Assembly (NCBI GenBank): GCA_021793295.1
Contig: JAJYTA010000027.1
Location: forward strand, 1-35,517
Source: Actinomycetes bacterium
GTDB taxonomy: Bacteria; Actinomycetota; Actinomycetes; Jiangellales; Jiangellaceae
Length of the DNA: 35,517 nucleotides
Reading direction: 5' to 3'
A program made the position numbers and the translations under genes. How positions within the stretch are numbered: the stretch's first letter is position 1; each line of letters opens with the position of its first letter. A model generated the notes under the pieces. The model saw nothing but the letters and a program-made list of their open reading frames with translations, searched no databases and was not told the DNA's origin. Positions 1-7,576 of the stretch are shown here, piece by piece.

Positions 1-92
1 GTACTCATCTGGTCAGCCCGTTGGTCGCCGCAGCGACCGGCGTGCGCGGCACACTGTCGTCGCCTGCCGACCTCGAACCGTCGATCAGCTGA
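1..92 (+). CDS. leuC: 3-isopropylmalate dehydratase large subunit, C-terminal end (partial)
   Basis: The window opens inside a reading frame with codons from position 3 and a TGA at 90-92. The last residues read THLVSPLVAAATGVRG, then a short tail ending in EPSIS. The THLVSP...AAA pattern is the usual end of LeuC, the [4Fe-4S] large subunit of isopropylmalate isomerase, which converts 2- to 3-isopropylmalate in leucine synthesis. The gene for the small subunit, leuD, follows 79 bp downstream in the same direction, which is the expected neighbour. Only about 29 residues are present, so the call rests on this C-terminal motif and on the leuD neighbour. Confidence 0.85.
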   Translation, partial: THLVSPLVAAATGVRGTLSSPADLEPSIS

Positions 93-171
93 TCCCATGA
101 CCGTCGACGGGTCCGCGCGCCAGACCGGACGCCGTCGATGATCATGGCGGACTGCCGAAACAGAGGGAGCT

Positions 172-762
172 ATGGAGAAGTTCAGCCGCCACACCGGCAT
201 CGGCGTGCCGCTGCGATACAGCAACGTCGACACCGACCAGATCATCCCCGCCGTCTACCTCAAGCGGGTGACCCGCACCGGGTTCGAGGACGCGCTGTTC
301 GCGGCCTGGCGCGGCGACGAGTCGTTCGTGCTCAACCAGCCTGCGTACCGCTCCGGCTCGGTGCTCGTGGCCGGGCCCGACTTCGGCACCGGCTCGTCGC
401 GTGAGCATGCCGTCTGGGCGCTGAAGGACTACGGCTTCAAGGCGGTTCTGTCCTCGCGGTTCGCCGACATCTTCCGCGGCAACTCGGGCAAGCAGGGGCT
501 GCTCACCGGGGAGTTGGCACAAGACGACATCGAGCAGATCTGGAAGGTGCTCGAGAACGAACCCGGCACCGAGGTGACCGTCGACCTCGAACACCGCGAG
601 GTCCGTTGCGCCGACATCGTCGCGCCCATGGGTATCGACGACTACACGCGCTGGCGGCTGATGGAGGGCCTCGACGACATCGGGCTCACCATGCGCCACG
701 TCGACGCCATCGCCGATTTCGAAACCGCTCGGCCGTCCCACAAGCCGCGCACACTCGCCTGA
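172..762 (+). CDS. leuD: 3-isopropylmalate dehydratase small subunit LeuD
   Basis: This 196-residue protein has the normal length of bacterial LeuD, which with LeuC isomerises 2-isopropylmalate to 3-isopropylmalate in the cytoplasm. Visible motifs are the N-terminal [12 protein letters not shown] stretch (residues 16-27) and [10 protein letters not shown] (71-80), the substrate-binding serine loop of the aconitase-type swivel domain. The ATG start is preceded by a purine-rich GAGGGAG ribosome site at 163-169. It follows leuC by 79 bp and probably shares its transcript. A GC hairpin directly after the stop (762-780) likely ends the unit. Identity is secure. Confidence 0.97.
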   Translation: MEKFSRHTGIGVPLRYSNVDTDQIIPAVYLKRVTRTGFEDALFAAWRGDESFVLNQPAYRSGSVLVAGPDFGTGSSREHAVWALKDYGFKAVLSSRFADIFRGNSGKQGLLTGELAQDDIEQIWKVLENEPGTEVTVDLEHREVRCADIVAPMGIDDYTRWRLMEGLDDIGLTMRHVDAIADFETARPSHKPRTLA

Positions 763-780
763 CCCGGCGACACGCCGGGT
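762..780 (+). terminator. Short GC hairpin after leuD
   Basis: ACCCGGC at 762-768 pairs perfectly with GCCGGGT at 774-780 around a five-base loop. The first base of the left arm is the last base of the leuD stop codon. The following sequence is pyrimidine-rich but lacks a true T-run, as is common in high-GC actinobacteria. It lies between leuD and the hup promoter. Confidence 0.55.
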
Positions 781-795
781 ATCTCCCTGTTGTCG

Positions 796-824
796 TTGTG
801 TGCGGCCCCGGGACTGCCTAGCGT
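796..824 (+). promoter_or_regulatory. Predicted promoter of hup
   Basis: TTGTGT at 796-801 and TAGCGT at 819-824 are separated by exactly 17 bp. TAGCGT fits the actinobacterial TAnnnT -10 pattern. The start codon is at 879, giving a leader of roughly 45-50 nt with a GAGGAG ribosome site at 868-873. Found by eye only. Confidence 0.5.
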
Positions 825-878
825 GTGGATCACGACGGCCGGACCTCGGGCGTCGCGACATCGGGTTGAGGAGCGACG

Positions 879-1709
879 GTGAGTAAGAAGAAGCTGATCG
901 ACCGGATCGCCGAGCGCTTCGACGGCAACCGCGAGGTGGCCCAGCACGCGCTCGATGCTGTCGTCGAGGGCATCACGAAGTCACTCGCGGCCGGCGAGAA
1001 GGTGGCCGTGCGGGGTCTCGGCGTGTTCGACCGCGGCAGCGAGGGGTCCAAGCGCAGAATCGTGCCCACCTTCGCTCCCACTGACGAACTCAAGGACGTG
1101 GTCGCGGGCGTGCGTAAGGTCCGCTCGCGCGTCGTGCAGTCGCTGTCGATGGTCCCGTCGCAGGCGGCTTCGGCCGCCGAGTCGGCCAGCCGGGTCGCGT
1201 CGTCGGCTGCTCGCAGGGCCGCCGACACGGTCCGGGGTGAGCGCGGCGATGATGGAGCTTCGACGGCAACGCCTTCGGCTGACGAGAAGGCATCGGGGTC
1301 GACGTCGTCGGCGTCGGCGAAGAAGGTTGCTGCGAAGAAGGTGCCGGCCGCGGCGAAGAAGACCCCCGCCAAGAAGGTTCCCGCGAAGAAGGTTCCCGCG
1401 TCGGCGACGAAGGCTCCTGCGGCGAAGAAGGTTCCGGCGGCGAAGAAGGCACCGGCGACGACGGAGACGAGCTCGGCCGCCAAGGCTCCGCTGAAGAAGG
1501 GGACCATGCCGGCGAAGAAGGCACCGGTGAAGGCTGCGCCCACGGCGGAGGCGGCTCCGGCGAAGAAGGCAGCTCCGGCGAAGTCCGCGGCGCCGGTGAA
1601 GTCCGCGGCCAAGAAGGCAGCTCCGGCGAAGTCCGCGGCGAAGAAGGCGGCGCCGGCGAAGTCCGCGGCCAAGAAGACCGCTCCGGCGGATTCGTCGTCG
1701 GAGTCGTGA
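879..1709 (+). CDS. hup: HU-family DNA-binding protein with long Lys/Ala/Pro tail
   Basis: The N-terminal ~85 residues are an HU/IHF-type domain (KKKLIDRIAERF near the start, then AVRGLGVFDRG). The rest, about residues 120-276, is a low-complexity tail of AKK, PAKKA and AAPAK repeats like the histone H1-like tails of mycobacterial HupB and Streptomyces HupS. Such proteins compact the nucleoid and bind DNA non-specifically. The GTG start at 879 is supported by GAGGAG five bases upstream. Oddly, between GLGVFDRG and the VPTFAP segment there are only a few residues (SEGSKRRI) where typical HU has the longer DNA-wrapping beta-arm with an RNPxTG motif, so the arm looks shortened. The leuD-hup order is usual in actinobacteria. 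The last codons are part of a duplicated DNA segment. Confidence 0.9.
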   Translation: MSKKKLIDRIAERFDGNREVAQHALDAVVEGITKSLAAGEKVAVRGLGVFDRGSEGSKRRIVPTFAPTDELKDVVAGVRKVRSRVVQSLSMVPSQAASAAESASRVASSAARRAADTVRGERGDDGASTATPSADEKASGSTSSASAKKVAAKKVPAAAKKTPAKKVPAKKVPASATKAPAAKKVPAAKKAPATTETSSAAKAPLKKGTMPAKKAPVKAAPTAEAAPAKKAAPAKSAAPVKSAAKKAAPAKSAAKKAAPAKSAAKKTAPADSSSES

Positions 1710-1997
1710 CTCGGTTTGGCGATCATGAGTAGGTAGCGGCGTTATCGCGCCGTGGGTGACTCATGATCTTCGCGGGGGAGCGCCGTGAGCGCCTCATGAT
1801 CGGCGGTTGGTAGCGGTCGTGTGCGGTGCGACGGGCGGTTTAGGCGGATTCGTCGTCGGAGTCGTGACTCGGTTTGGCGATCATGAGTAGGTAGCGGCGT
1901 TGTTGCGCCGTGGGTGACTCATGATCTTCGCGGGGGAGCGCCGTGGGTGACTCATGATCTTCGCGGGGGAGCGCCGCGAGCGCCTCATGATCGTCGG
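1685..1997. repeat. 158-bp-period tandem duplication with nested 33-bp repeats and ACTCATGATC inverted repeats
   Basis: The segment 1685-1784 recurs at 1843-1942 with two mismatches (1744/1902 and 1746/1904), a period of 158 bp. The repeated unit begins inside the last codons of hup, so the second copy carries a dead copy of the gene's end. A 33-bp unit present once in copy one (1752-1784) is present twice in tandem in copy two (1910-1942 and 1943-1975). Each copy holds GATCATGAGT (1721-1730, 1879-1888) facing ACTCATGATC (1759-1768, 1917-1926, 1950-1959), a perfect 10-bp inverted pair. CTCATGATC also occurs at 1793-1801 and 1984-1992. The region lies between convergent hup and cofC and may act as a two-way terminator. 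No gene is seen between 1710 and 2076. Confidence 0.9.
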
Positions 1998-2076
1998 CCA
2001 CGCCGCTGCATCGGCCACCAACGCAACACCGAACCAGCGCCGCCGCCGCGCCACCAGGTGCGACCGCGCCGCCGCC

Positions 2077-2721
2077 TCACCGGACGTTGTCGAGCTGCGC
2101 CACGGCGGCCTGTGTATGGGGCCCGAGGCCCAGGCGGGTGGCGTCCCACAGGTCGACGGCGGTGTCGACGTCGCGGCGTACCGAGGGAATCGCCGCCACG
2201 TCGAGTTCGACCGCGCCGGCTTCGCGGTGAGCCGCCCGCGACCGTCCGCCGAAGCGCGGCTCGAACGGCGAACCGGATGCACAGGCGTAGAGCGTCGTTC
2301 CCACGCCGGCCACATCGGCGACGAACGACACCGGATGCTCGGATGCGGCACCAAGCGCCTGCTCGAGTTCGGCCGGGCGCAGCGCCGGAAGGTCGGCCGA
2401 CAGGGCGGCGACGGGTGCGTCGGGCCGGCGTGCGCGTACTTCGGCGGCGCCATGCCGCAAGGCCGCGTTCAGACCTGCGTCGGGCGCGTCGGCCACGACG
2501 AGCGCCCCGAGCGACCGGAGCCGCTGGGCGGATTCGTCGTCGTCGGTCACCACGGTCACGTCTTCGACCAGCGCACACGCCAACGCGGCCGCGGCGGTGT
2601 CGGCGGCGAAAGCGCGTGCGATGTGCGGACGCAGCTCGCCGACCGTGTCAGCCAGGCGCGTCTTGGCGAACTCCGGCCGCTTCACCGGGATCACGAGGGA
2701 CCAAGGCAGGGTTGTCGGCAT
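2077..2721 (-). CDS. cofC: Phosphoenolpyruvate/2-phospho-L-lactate guanylyltransferase CofC (FbiD)
   Basis: The 214-residue protein matches CofC/FbiD, which activates 2-phospholactate or phosphoenolpyruvate with GTP in the first committed step of coenzyme F420 side-chain synthesis. Visible marks are VIPVKRPEFAKTRL (residues 10-23), the nucleotide-binding start of this NTP-transferase fold; ALSADLPALRP with Asp110, a likely metal ligand; and FGGRSRAAHREAGA in the C-terminal part. The ATG at 2721 has no obvious ribosome site, so the transcript may be leaderless or start elsewhere. It is on the strand opposite to its hup and plsC neighbours. F420-linked genes elsewhere in the window fit an organism that makes this cofactor. 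Confidence 0.92.
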   Translation of the reverse strand: MPTTLPWSLVIPVKRPEFAKTRLADTVGELRPHIARAFAADTAAAALACALVEDVTVVTDDDESAQRLRSLGALVVADAPDAGLNAALRHGAAEVRARRPDAPVAALSADLPALRPAELEQALGAASEHPVSFVADVAGVGTTLYACASGSPFEPRFGGRSRAAHREAGAVELDVAAIPSVRRDVDTAVDLWDATRLGLGPHTQAAVAQLDNVR

Positions 2722-2916
2722 CGTGTGTCAGTCTTACGCATGGTGCCCGCTCCCGCACCGGCGCCCTGCGACCAATCAGTCCAACGCCTCGACTCGACGC
2801 CGGCGCGGCACGCGGGTGAAACTGTCCCGGCCCGCAACTCGTACGGTATTCGCACCACATGATTCAGCAATCATTTGCACCACTTGCACCGCGGGCCGGG
2901 ATCTGAAGGAGGATTC

Positions 2917-3747
2917 GTGGCGGATCGAAGGCGTCGACGACACGCTGGGGCGGGGCTCGCCTTCCGGGCCATCGCGTTCGTGCTCCGCCCGTTCCTCATG
3001 CTCATCACGCGGCGAAACTGGACCGGAGGCGAGCACATCCCGCCGCCAGGCACCGGCGTGGTCGTCGCGGCCAACCACATCTCGCACTTCGATCCGCTGA
3101 CGTTCGCGCACTTCCTCTGGGACCACGGTCGCGCCACGCGGTACCTGGCCAAGGAGGGCGTGTTCCGCATTCCCGTGGTCGGCCGGATCGTGGCGGCTGC
3201 GCGGCAGATCCCGGTCTTCCGGGAATCGCGCGACGCCTCCCAGGCGTATCGAGCCGCAGTCGATGCCGTCAACGCCGGTGAGCTCGTGGCCATCTACCCC
3301 GAGGGCACCATCACGCGCGACCCCGGCATGTGGCCGATGGTCGGCAAGACCGGCGCCGCCAGGATCGCTCTGGAGACCGGCTGCGACGTCATCCCGGTCG
3401 CTCAGTGGGGTGCGCACGAAGTGCTCGCGCCCTACAGCAAGCGGCCGCGGCTGTTTCCCCGGAAGGTCATGCACGTCAGCGCCGGGCCTCCGGTCCAGCT
3501 GGACGATCTGCGCGGCGTCGCGCTGACCGCGGAGATCGTACGTCGGGCCCAAGACCGCATCGACGACGCCATCACGGCGCAACTGGCCGCCATTCGCCAC
3601 GAGTCCGCGCCGCAGCGACGCTTCGACGTCCGTGCCGCCGGATTGCCGCCCATCGGCGATCCCACCGTTCCCCGCCAGCTGGATCAGCCCGAACGCCCCA
3701 ACACTGCGGACCAGGCGGAGCCCACCTCTGACGAGGAGATGTCCTGA
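2917..3747 (+). CDS. plsC: 1-acyl-sn-glycerol-3-phosphate acyltransferase (PlsC family)
   Basis: This protein of about 276 residues is a membrane-associated acyltransferase that adds an acyl chain to lysophosphatidate in phospholipid synthesis. The catalytic HX4D motif is NHISHFD (residues 53-59, His54 and Asp59), and the phosphate-binding motif is YPEGT (127-131). A hydrophobic segment near residues 14-31 could anchor it. I chose GTG at 2917 because AAGGAGG lies just upstream (2907-2912); a longer frame from TTG at 2875 has no such site. Its TGA shares one base with the gpsA ATG, so the two are translationally coupled in glycerophospholipid synthesis. The C-terminal ~40 residues are polar and probably disordered. 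Confidence 0.93.
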   Translation: MADRRRRRHAGAGLAFRAIAFVLRPFLMLITRRNWTGGEHIPPPGTGVVVAANHISHFDPLTFAHFLWDHGRATRYLAKEGVFRIPVVGRIVAAARQIPVFRESRDASQAYRAAVDAVNAGELVAIYPEGTITRDPGMWPMVGKTGAARIALETGCDVIPVAQWGAHEVLAPYSKRPRLFPRKVMHVSAGPPVQLDDLRGVALTAEIVRRAQDRIDDAITAQLAAIRHESAPQRRFDVRAAGLPPIGDPTVPRQLDQPERPNTADQAEPTSDEEMS

Positions 3748-4751
3748 TGCGCGCTGCGGTGTTCGGTGCCGGCTCGTGGGGGACGGCCTTCGCGCTGGTG
3801 CTCGCCGATGCCGGTGCGGACGTGGTGATGTGGGGGCGGCGCGCTGAACTGTGCGATGCCATCAACACCAAGCGGGTCAACGTCGACTACCTGCCCGACA
3901 TCACGCTGCCCGCCACGATCCGTGCCACCCATGACCCCGCCGAAGCCGCGGCTGGTGCCGATCTGGTGGTGCTCGCCGTACCGTCGCAGTCGCTACGGAT
4001 GAACCTCGTCGAGTGGGCGCCGCTGCTGCCGTCGTCAGCGGTGCTGGTGAGCCTGATGAAAGGGGTCGAGCTCGGCACGGCCAAGCGGATGAGCGAGGTG
4101 ATCGACGACGTGACGGGCGTGGGTCCAGGGCGCATCGCCGTCGTCACCGGTCCGAACCTGGCCGGCGAGATCGCCCAACGCCAGCCGGCCGCCAGCGTCG
4201 TCGCAGCAGCCGACGAATCGCTGGCCAAGCGGGTGCAGCAGGCGTGTCATTCCCCGTCGTTCCGCCCGTACACGAACACCGACGTCGTGGGCGCGGAGCT
4301 CGGCGGCGCGGTCAAGAACGTCATCGCGCTGGCGGTGGGCATGGCCGCCGGGCTGAACTTCGGCGACAACGCTCGCGCGAGCGTCATCACCCGCGGGCTG
4401 GCCGAGACCGCCCGCCTCGGCGCGGCTCTCGGCGCGGACCCGTACACGTTCTCGGGTCTGGCCGGGCTCGGCGACCTGGTCGCGACGTGCTCGTCGCCAC
4501 TGTCGCGCAATCGTTCCTTCGGCGAGAAGCTGGGGCGCGGGTTGAGCGTGGACGAGATCACCGCGGGCTCCCGGCAGGTCGCCGAAGGGGTCAAGTCGTG
4601 CGAATCCGTACTCGACCTCGCCGCGCGGCGCGGCGTCGAGATGCCGATCGTGGACCACGTCACTCGCGTCGTGCACGGCGAACTCACTCCGGTGCAGATG
4701 CTGCGATCGTTGTTGTCTCGCACCGCCAAACCGGAACGGCACGGGCATTAG
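3747..4751 (+). CDS. gpsA: NAD(P)-dependent glycerol-3-phosphate dehydrogenase
   Basis: GpsA reduces dihydroxyacetone phosphate to sn-glycerol-3-phosphate, the backbone precursor for the PlsC step encoded just upstream. The 334-residue length is normal. The Rossmann loop [11 protein letters not shown] is at residues 6-16, SLMKG with Lys105 and GAVKN with the catalytic Lys190 are in place, and GDNAR follows at 206-210 in the helical C-terminal domain. GAGGAG at 3733-3738 serves as its ribosome site inside the end of plsC. ddl follows after 19 bp, although ddl may also have its own start of transcription. Confidence 0.97.
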   Translation: MRAAVFGAGSWGTAFALVLADAGADVVMWGRRAELCDAINTKRVNVDYLPDITLPATIRATHDPAEAAAGADLVVLAVPSQSLRMNLVEWAPLLPSSAVLVSLMKGVELGTAKRMSEVIDDVTGVGPGRIAVVTGPNLAGEIAQRQPAASVVAAADESLAKRVQQACHSPSFRPYTNTDVVGAELGGAVKNVIALAVGMAAGLNFGDNARASVITRGLAETARLGAALGADPYTFSGLAGLGDLVATCSSPLSRNRSFGEKLGRGLSVDEITAGSRQVAEGVKSCESVLDLAARRGVEMPIVDHVTRVVHGELTPVQMLRSLLSRTAKPERHGH

Positions 4752-4757
4752 GCATAG

Positions 4758-4763
4758 TAGGGT
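4758..4763 (+). promoter_or_regulatory. Putative -10 box for leaderless ddl
   Basis: TAGGGT fits TAnnnT and lies exactly 7 nt before the ddl ATG at 4771, so transcription could start at the A of the start codon. No ribosome site is visible and no good -35 hexamer is seen. The same arrangement recurs before other genes in the window. Confidence 0.4.
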
Positions 4764-4770
4764 CGCGCCG

Positions 4771-5886
4771 ATGAACACCACCGCAACCGGGCGCCGTATC
4801 CGTATCGCGCTGATTTTCGGCGGCCGGAGCTCCGAGCACGAGATCTCCTGTGTCACCGCAGGCGGGGTGCTGGCTGCGCTCGATCCGCAGCGCTACGACG
4901 TGGTGCCGATCGGCATCACCACGAGCGGGCGCTGGGTGCTCACCTCCGGTGATGCTGAACAGCTGGCGATCACCGACGGGAAGCTGCCGCGCGTCGGCGA
5001 CGAGGGCGGCACCGTGGTCATGCCGGGTCGTGGCGAGCTCAGCGTGCACTCGCCCGGTGAGGTGCCGCGCGCCCTCGGCGAGGTCGACGTCGTCTTCCCG
5101 CTGCTGCACGGGCCGTTCGGTGAGGACGGCACCATCCAGGGTCTGCTCGAACTGGCCGGCGTGCCCTACGTGGGCTCGGGCGTGCTGGCCTCGGCCGTCG
5201 GCATGGACAAGCACGTCATGAAGATCCTGCTGGCCGGAGCCGGACTGCCGGTCGCTCGCCACGTGCTCGTCGAGCCCTCGGACTGGAAACCGCAGCGCGA
5301 CCGTGTGCTCGCCGAGGCCGCCGAACTGGGCCTGCCGGTGGTCGTCAAGCCGGCGCGGGCCGGCTCGAGCATGGGCGTGAGCAAGGTGCGTCATCTCGAC
5401 GACCTCGACGACGCCGTCCTCGCCGCCCGTGAGCACGATCCGAAGGTGCTGGTCGAGCAGGCCATCGACGGTCGTGAAGTCGAGTGCGGTGTCCTCGAGG
5501 GCGTCGACGGCGGACCGCCGGAGGCCAGCGTCGTCGGCGAGGTCCGGTTCGACGACTCCCACGATCTGTACGACTTCCAGGCCAAGTACCTGCCGGGCGA
5601 CGACGTCGGACTCGACATCCCGGCCGATCTGCCGGACGAGACGGCCGAGCGGGTGCGCGCGATGGCCGTGACCGCGTTCAAGGCGCTGTCGTGCGAGAGC
5701 CTGGCCCGCGTCGACTTCTTCCTGCGCGCCGACGGTTCCCTGGTGGTCAACGAGCTCAACACGATGCCCGGCTTCACGCCGACGTCGATGTTCCCGATGC
5801 TGTGGGCGGCCTCCGGGCTGGACTACCCGGCGCTGGTCGACCGGCTCGTCGCGACGGCGCTGCGCCGCCCTACGGGCCTTCGGTGA
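4771..5886 (+). CDS. ddl: D-alanine--D-alanine ligase
   Basis: This ATP-grasp enzyme joins two D-alanines for peptidoglycan precursors in the cytoplasm. The 371-residue protein shows FGGRSSEHEIS at residues 16-26, LLHGPFGEDGTIQG near residue 110, the glycine-rich KPARAGSSMGVSKV loop of the ATP-grasp domain, and NELNTMPGFTPTSMFP near the C-terminus, which carries metal and substrate ligands. It follows gpsA by 19 bp. The TGA stop lies inside the left arm of a large palindrome shared with the convergent ASCH-GNAT gene. The family call is secure; D-Ala versus D-lactate preference cannot be judged safely by eye. Confidence 0.96.
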   Translation: MNTTATGRRIRIALIFGGRSSEHEISCVTAGGVLAALDPQRYDVVPIGITTSGRWVLTSGDAEQLAITDGKLPRVGDEGGTVVMPGRGELSVHSPGEVPRALGEVDVVFPLLHGPFGEDGTIQGLLELAGVPYVGSGVLASAVGMDKHVMKILLAGAGLPVARHVLVEPSDWKPQRDRVLAEAAELGLPVVVKPARAGSSMGVSKVRHLDDLDDAVLAAREHDPKVLVEQAIDGREVECGVLEGVDGGPPEASVVGEVRFDDSHDLYDFQAKYLPGDDVGLDIPADLPDETAERVRAMAVTAFKALSCESLARVDFFLRADGSLVVNELNTMPGFTPTSMFPMLWAASGLDYPALVDRLVATALRRPTGLR

Positions 5887-5937
5887 TCGTTGGCGCTTTG
5901 TGGTCGCCCTGGCAACCACGAAGCGCCAACGATCACC
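5882..5937. terminator. 23-bp inverted repeat holding the stop codons of both convergent genes
   Basis: The arm at 5882-5904 pairs with 5915-5937 over 23 bp with one mismatch, around a 10-base loop. The ddl stop TGA (5884-5886) lies in the left arm. The stop of the opposite gene (TCA at 5933-5935 on this strand) lies at the mirror position in the right arm. It should form a strong hairpin in either transcript and probably works as a bidirectional terminator. Confidence 0.8.
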
Positions 5938-6823
5938 GGTCGCGGGCGTACACAACGACGTCGAGGTCGTCGTGCCTCGCCTTCTCCCACTCGGTGAAGC
6001 CGAGCCTGCCCATCACCGCGATCGAGCGCAGGTTCTCCGGGACGGTGACCGAGATCAACCGCGGCAGCTCGAGCAAGCCGAACGCGCGCCGAACCCACGC
6101 CGTCGCCGCCTCGGTCGCGTAACCGTGACCCCAGGCCGCGCGGACCAGCCGCCAGCCGATTTCGACGTCGTCGGGATACCACCGGTGCCGGTTGAGCCCG
6201 GTCCAGCCCAGGAAGGCGCCGTCGTCGAGGCGGCACACGGCGCTGAGGCCGAAACCGTCGGCGGCGAAGCGCTCGGCGATGCGGGCCAGGGCGGCGTCGG
6301 AGGCGTCGCGGTCGAGGGGTCCGGTGGTGAAGTGCCGCATCACCTCGGGATCGGCGTTCATGGCTGCGAACGGCCCGGCGTCGTCGACGGTGAACGGGCG
6401 CAGCAGCAGCCGGTCGGTCGCCAGCAGTTCCGGTCGCCAGCGGAACCACTCGATCACGACGAGGGCGTCGTCGAGGTCGAATCCGGGGCGATGACGGCGA
6501 ATCCGGTCGAGCTCGCCGGAACGGCGCCAGAAGTCCTCGTGCCCGCGACGCCAGTCGGCGGCATCGCGGAAGCCTTCGCCCTCGGCTCGCGCGATGGCGT
6601 CGTCGACGTCGGCGATCCGTCGTACCTCGACCTCGGTCACGTCGACGACACCGATCGATTCGTCCTGACGGTCGAGCAGGCGGTACAGGCCAGGAGTCGG
6701 CAGCGCCTCACCGTCGAGATCGTAGGAGGCCTTCAACGCCGTGGTGGCGGTCTTGTGGCCGGCGATCGTGGCTGCCACGAGCTGGTCGCGTAGGTCGCCG
6801 GAGGCCAGCTCGAACGATCGCAT
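5933..6823 (-). CDS. ASCH domain-GNAT acetyltransferase fusion protein
   Basis: Two domains are joined in 296 residues. Residues 1 to about 130 resemble an ASCH (PUA-like, RNA-binding or RNase-type) domain: AGHKTATTALKASY at 21-34 carries the GxKTAT signature, followed by VTEVEVRRIADVD and EGEGFRDAADWRRGHEDFW. Residues 134-296 are a RimJ/RimL-type N-acetyltransferase: ATDRLLLRPFTVDDA, a WGHGYATEA acetyl-CoA loop (231-239), and the NLRS...LGF pattern near the end. The substrate is unknown; a protein N-terminus, small amine or RNA-linked target are all possible. It is encoded opposite to ddl and shares a palindromic terminator with it. DUF3515 lies 10 bp upstream on the same strand, so the two may be cotranscribed. 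Confidence 0.8.
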   Translation of the reverse strand: MRSFELASGDLRDQLVAATIAGHKTATTALKASYDLDGEALPTPGLYRLLDRQDESIGVVDVTEVEVRRIADVDDAIARAEGEGFRDAADWRRGHEDFWRRSGELDRIRRHRPGFDLDDALVVIEWFRWRPELLATDRLLLRPFTVDDAGPFAAMNADPEVMRHFTTGPLDRDASDAALARIAERFAADGFGLSAVCRLDDGAFLGWTGLNRHRWYPDDVEIGWRLVRAAWGHGYATEAATAWVRRAFGLLELPRLISVTVPENLRSIAVMGRLGFTEWEKARHDDLDVVVYARDR

Positions 6824-6833
6824 TCCGGTGACC

Positions 6834-7283
6834 CTACCGGGCGGGCACGGTCGCCAGGATCGCCGGGGCGAGGTCCATCAGCACGTCGGCCTCCGGCGCG
6901 TAGTCGTCAGGAATGGCGACTTCGACGAGGACCGCGCGGTCGGCGGCGGTGAAGAACTGTCCACCGTCGCCCGGCTCGACGAACCAGCCGACCCCGTCGA
7001 TGTCGTGCAGCTGGGCGTCCGGGCGATAGGCAGCAGGCATGGCGACGCCACAGCGCAGCACGATGGGTGGATTGCCCCAGGCGGCGATAGTGGCAACGGG
7101 TGGGTCGACGTCACGACGGACGGCGTTGTCGAGGGTGTCGGGAAGCTCGGCGAGCAGGTCGGAGCACGTGTCGGCGCTGCCCGGCTGGACTTCATGCGGT
7201 TCGACGTCGACCGCGCCGAAACCGCACGAACTGAGCGCCACGGTGCCGAGGAGAGCGACGATCAGATGTGAACGACGGGACAC
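6834..7283 (-). CDS. DUF3515 family lipoprotein
   Basis: This 149-residue protein begins with a basic n-region, a hydrophobic stretch and a lipobox LSSC (Cys near residue 20), so it is predicted to be a lipid-anchored exported protein. The mature part, with ELPDTLDNAVRRDV, AAWGNPPIVLRCGV and GVGWFVEPGD, is typical of the DUF3515 family that sits between ddl and thiL in many actinobacteria. Its function is unknown. The GTG start at 7283 overlaps the end of the Lrp-type gene by 22 bp, implying cotranscription. The conserved WGNPPIVLRCG segment suggests a folded ligand-binding domain, but this is inference. Confidence 0.85.
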   Translation of the reverse strand: MSRRSHLIVALLGTVALSSCGFGAVDVEPHEVQPGSADTCSDLLAELPDTLDNAVRRDVDPPVATIAAWGNPPIVLRCGVAMPAAYRPDAQLHDIDGVGWFVEPGDGGQFFTAADRAVLVEVAIPDDYAPEADVLMDLAPAILATVPAR

Positions 7284-7498
7284 GTCAGTGTACGGGTGAT
7301 GCCTTCGACTCCCTGAACTTTGGCCACGACCAGTTTGCCCAGGTCGTCGACGTTGGTTGCTTCGGCGCGGACGATGACGTCATAGGGCCCGGTGACGTCC
7401 TCGGCGAGCGTGACACCATCGATGTCTGCGATCTGGCGTGCGACCTCGGCAGCTTTGCCGACCTCGGTTTGGATCAGGATGTATGCCTGTACCACCAC
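7262..7498 (-). CDS. Stand-alone AsnC/Lrp ligand-binding (RAM) domain protein
   Basis: The 78-residue product (VVQAYILIQTEVGKA... ending ITRTLTCPVVHI) is the small-molecule-binding RAM domain of Lrp/AsnC regulators without any helix-turn-helix. GPYDVIVRAEA is the core strand. Such one-domain proteins form dimers or octamers that bind amino acids and may modulate full-length Lrp proteins. I placed the start at the GTG at 7498, six bases after a GGAGGG ribosome site; the GTG at 7495 is an alternative, and a longer frame from 7513 would put that site inside the gene. It is divergent from thiL and overlaps DUF3515, a conserved actinobacterial neighbourhood. Confidence 0.88.
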   Translation of the reverse strand: MVVQAYILIQTEVGKAAEVARQIADIDGVTLAEDVTGPYDVIVRAEATNVDDLGKLVVAKVQGVEGITRTLTCPVVHI

Positions 7499-7576
7499 GG
7501 CTTGCCCTCCCACGTCGTGCGTAGAGATGTGCGAGGGGCCAACTTACCGGTTCGATGATGAAATTGAGGGAGCAGG

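Noticed and set aside
1315-1690. Repetitive GCGAAGAAGG-type sequence as a non-coding satellite
   Set aside because: The repeats encode the AKK/PAKKA tail of the HU protein in one intact frame, with a normal stop codon.
1752-1975. 33-bp direct repeats as a CRISPR array
   Set aside because: Copies are either directly adjacent or part of a larger 158-bp duplication; there are no unique spacers of regular length and no cas genes.
2875-2916. Upstream TTG start for plsC
   Set aside because: The ribosome site AAGGAGG lies between this TTG and the GTG at 2917, which fits only the latter.
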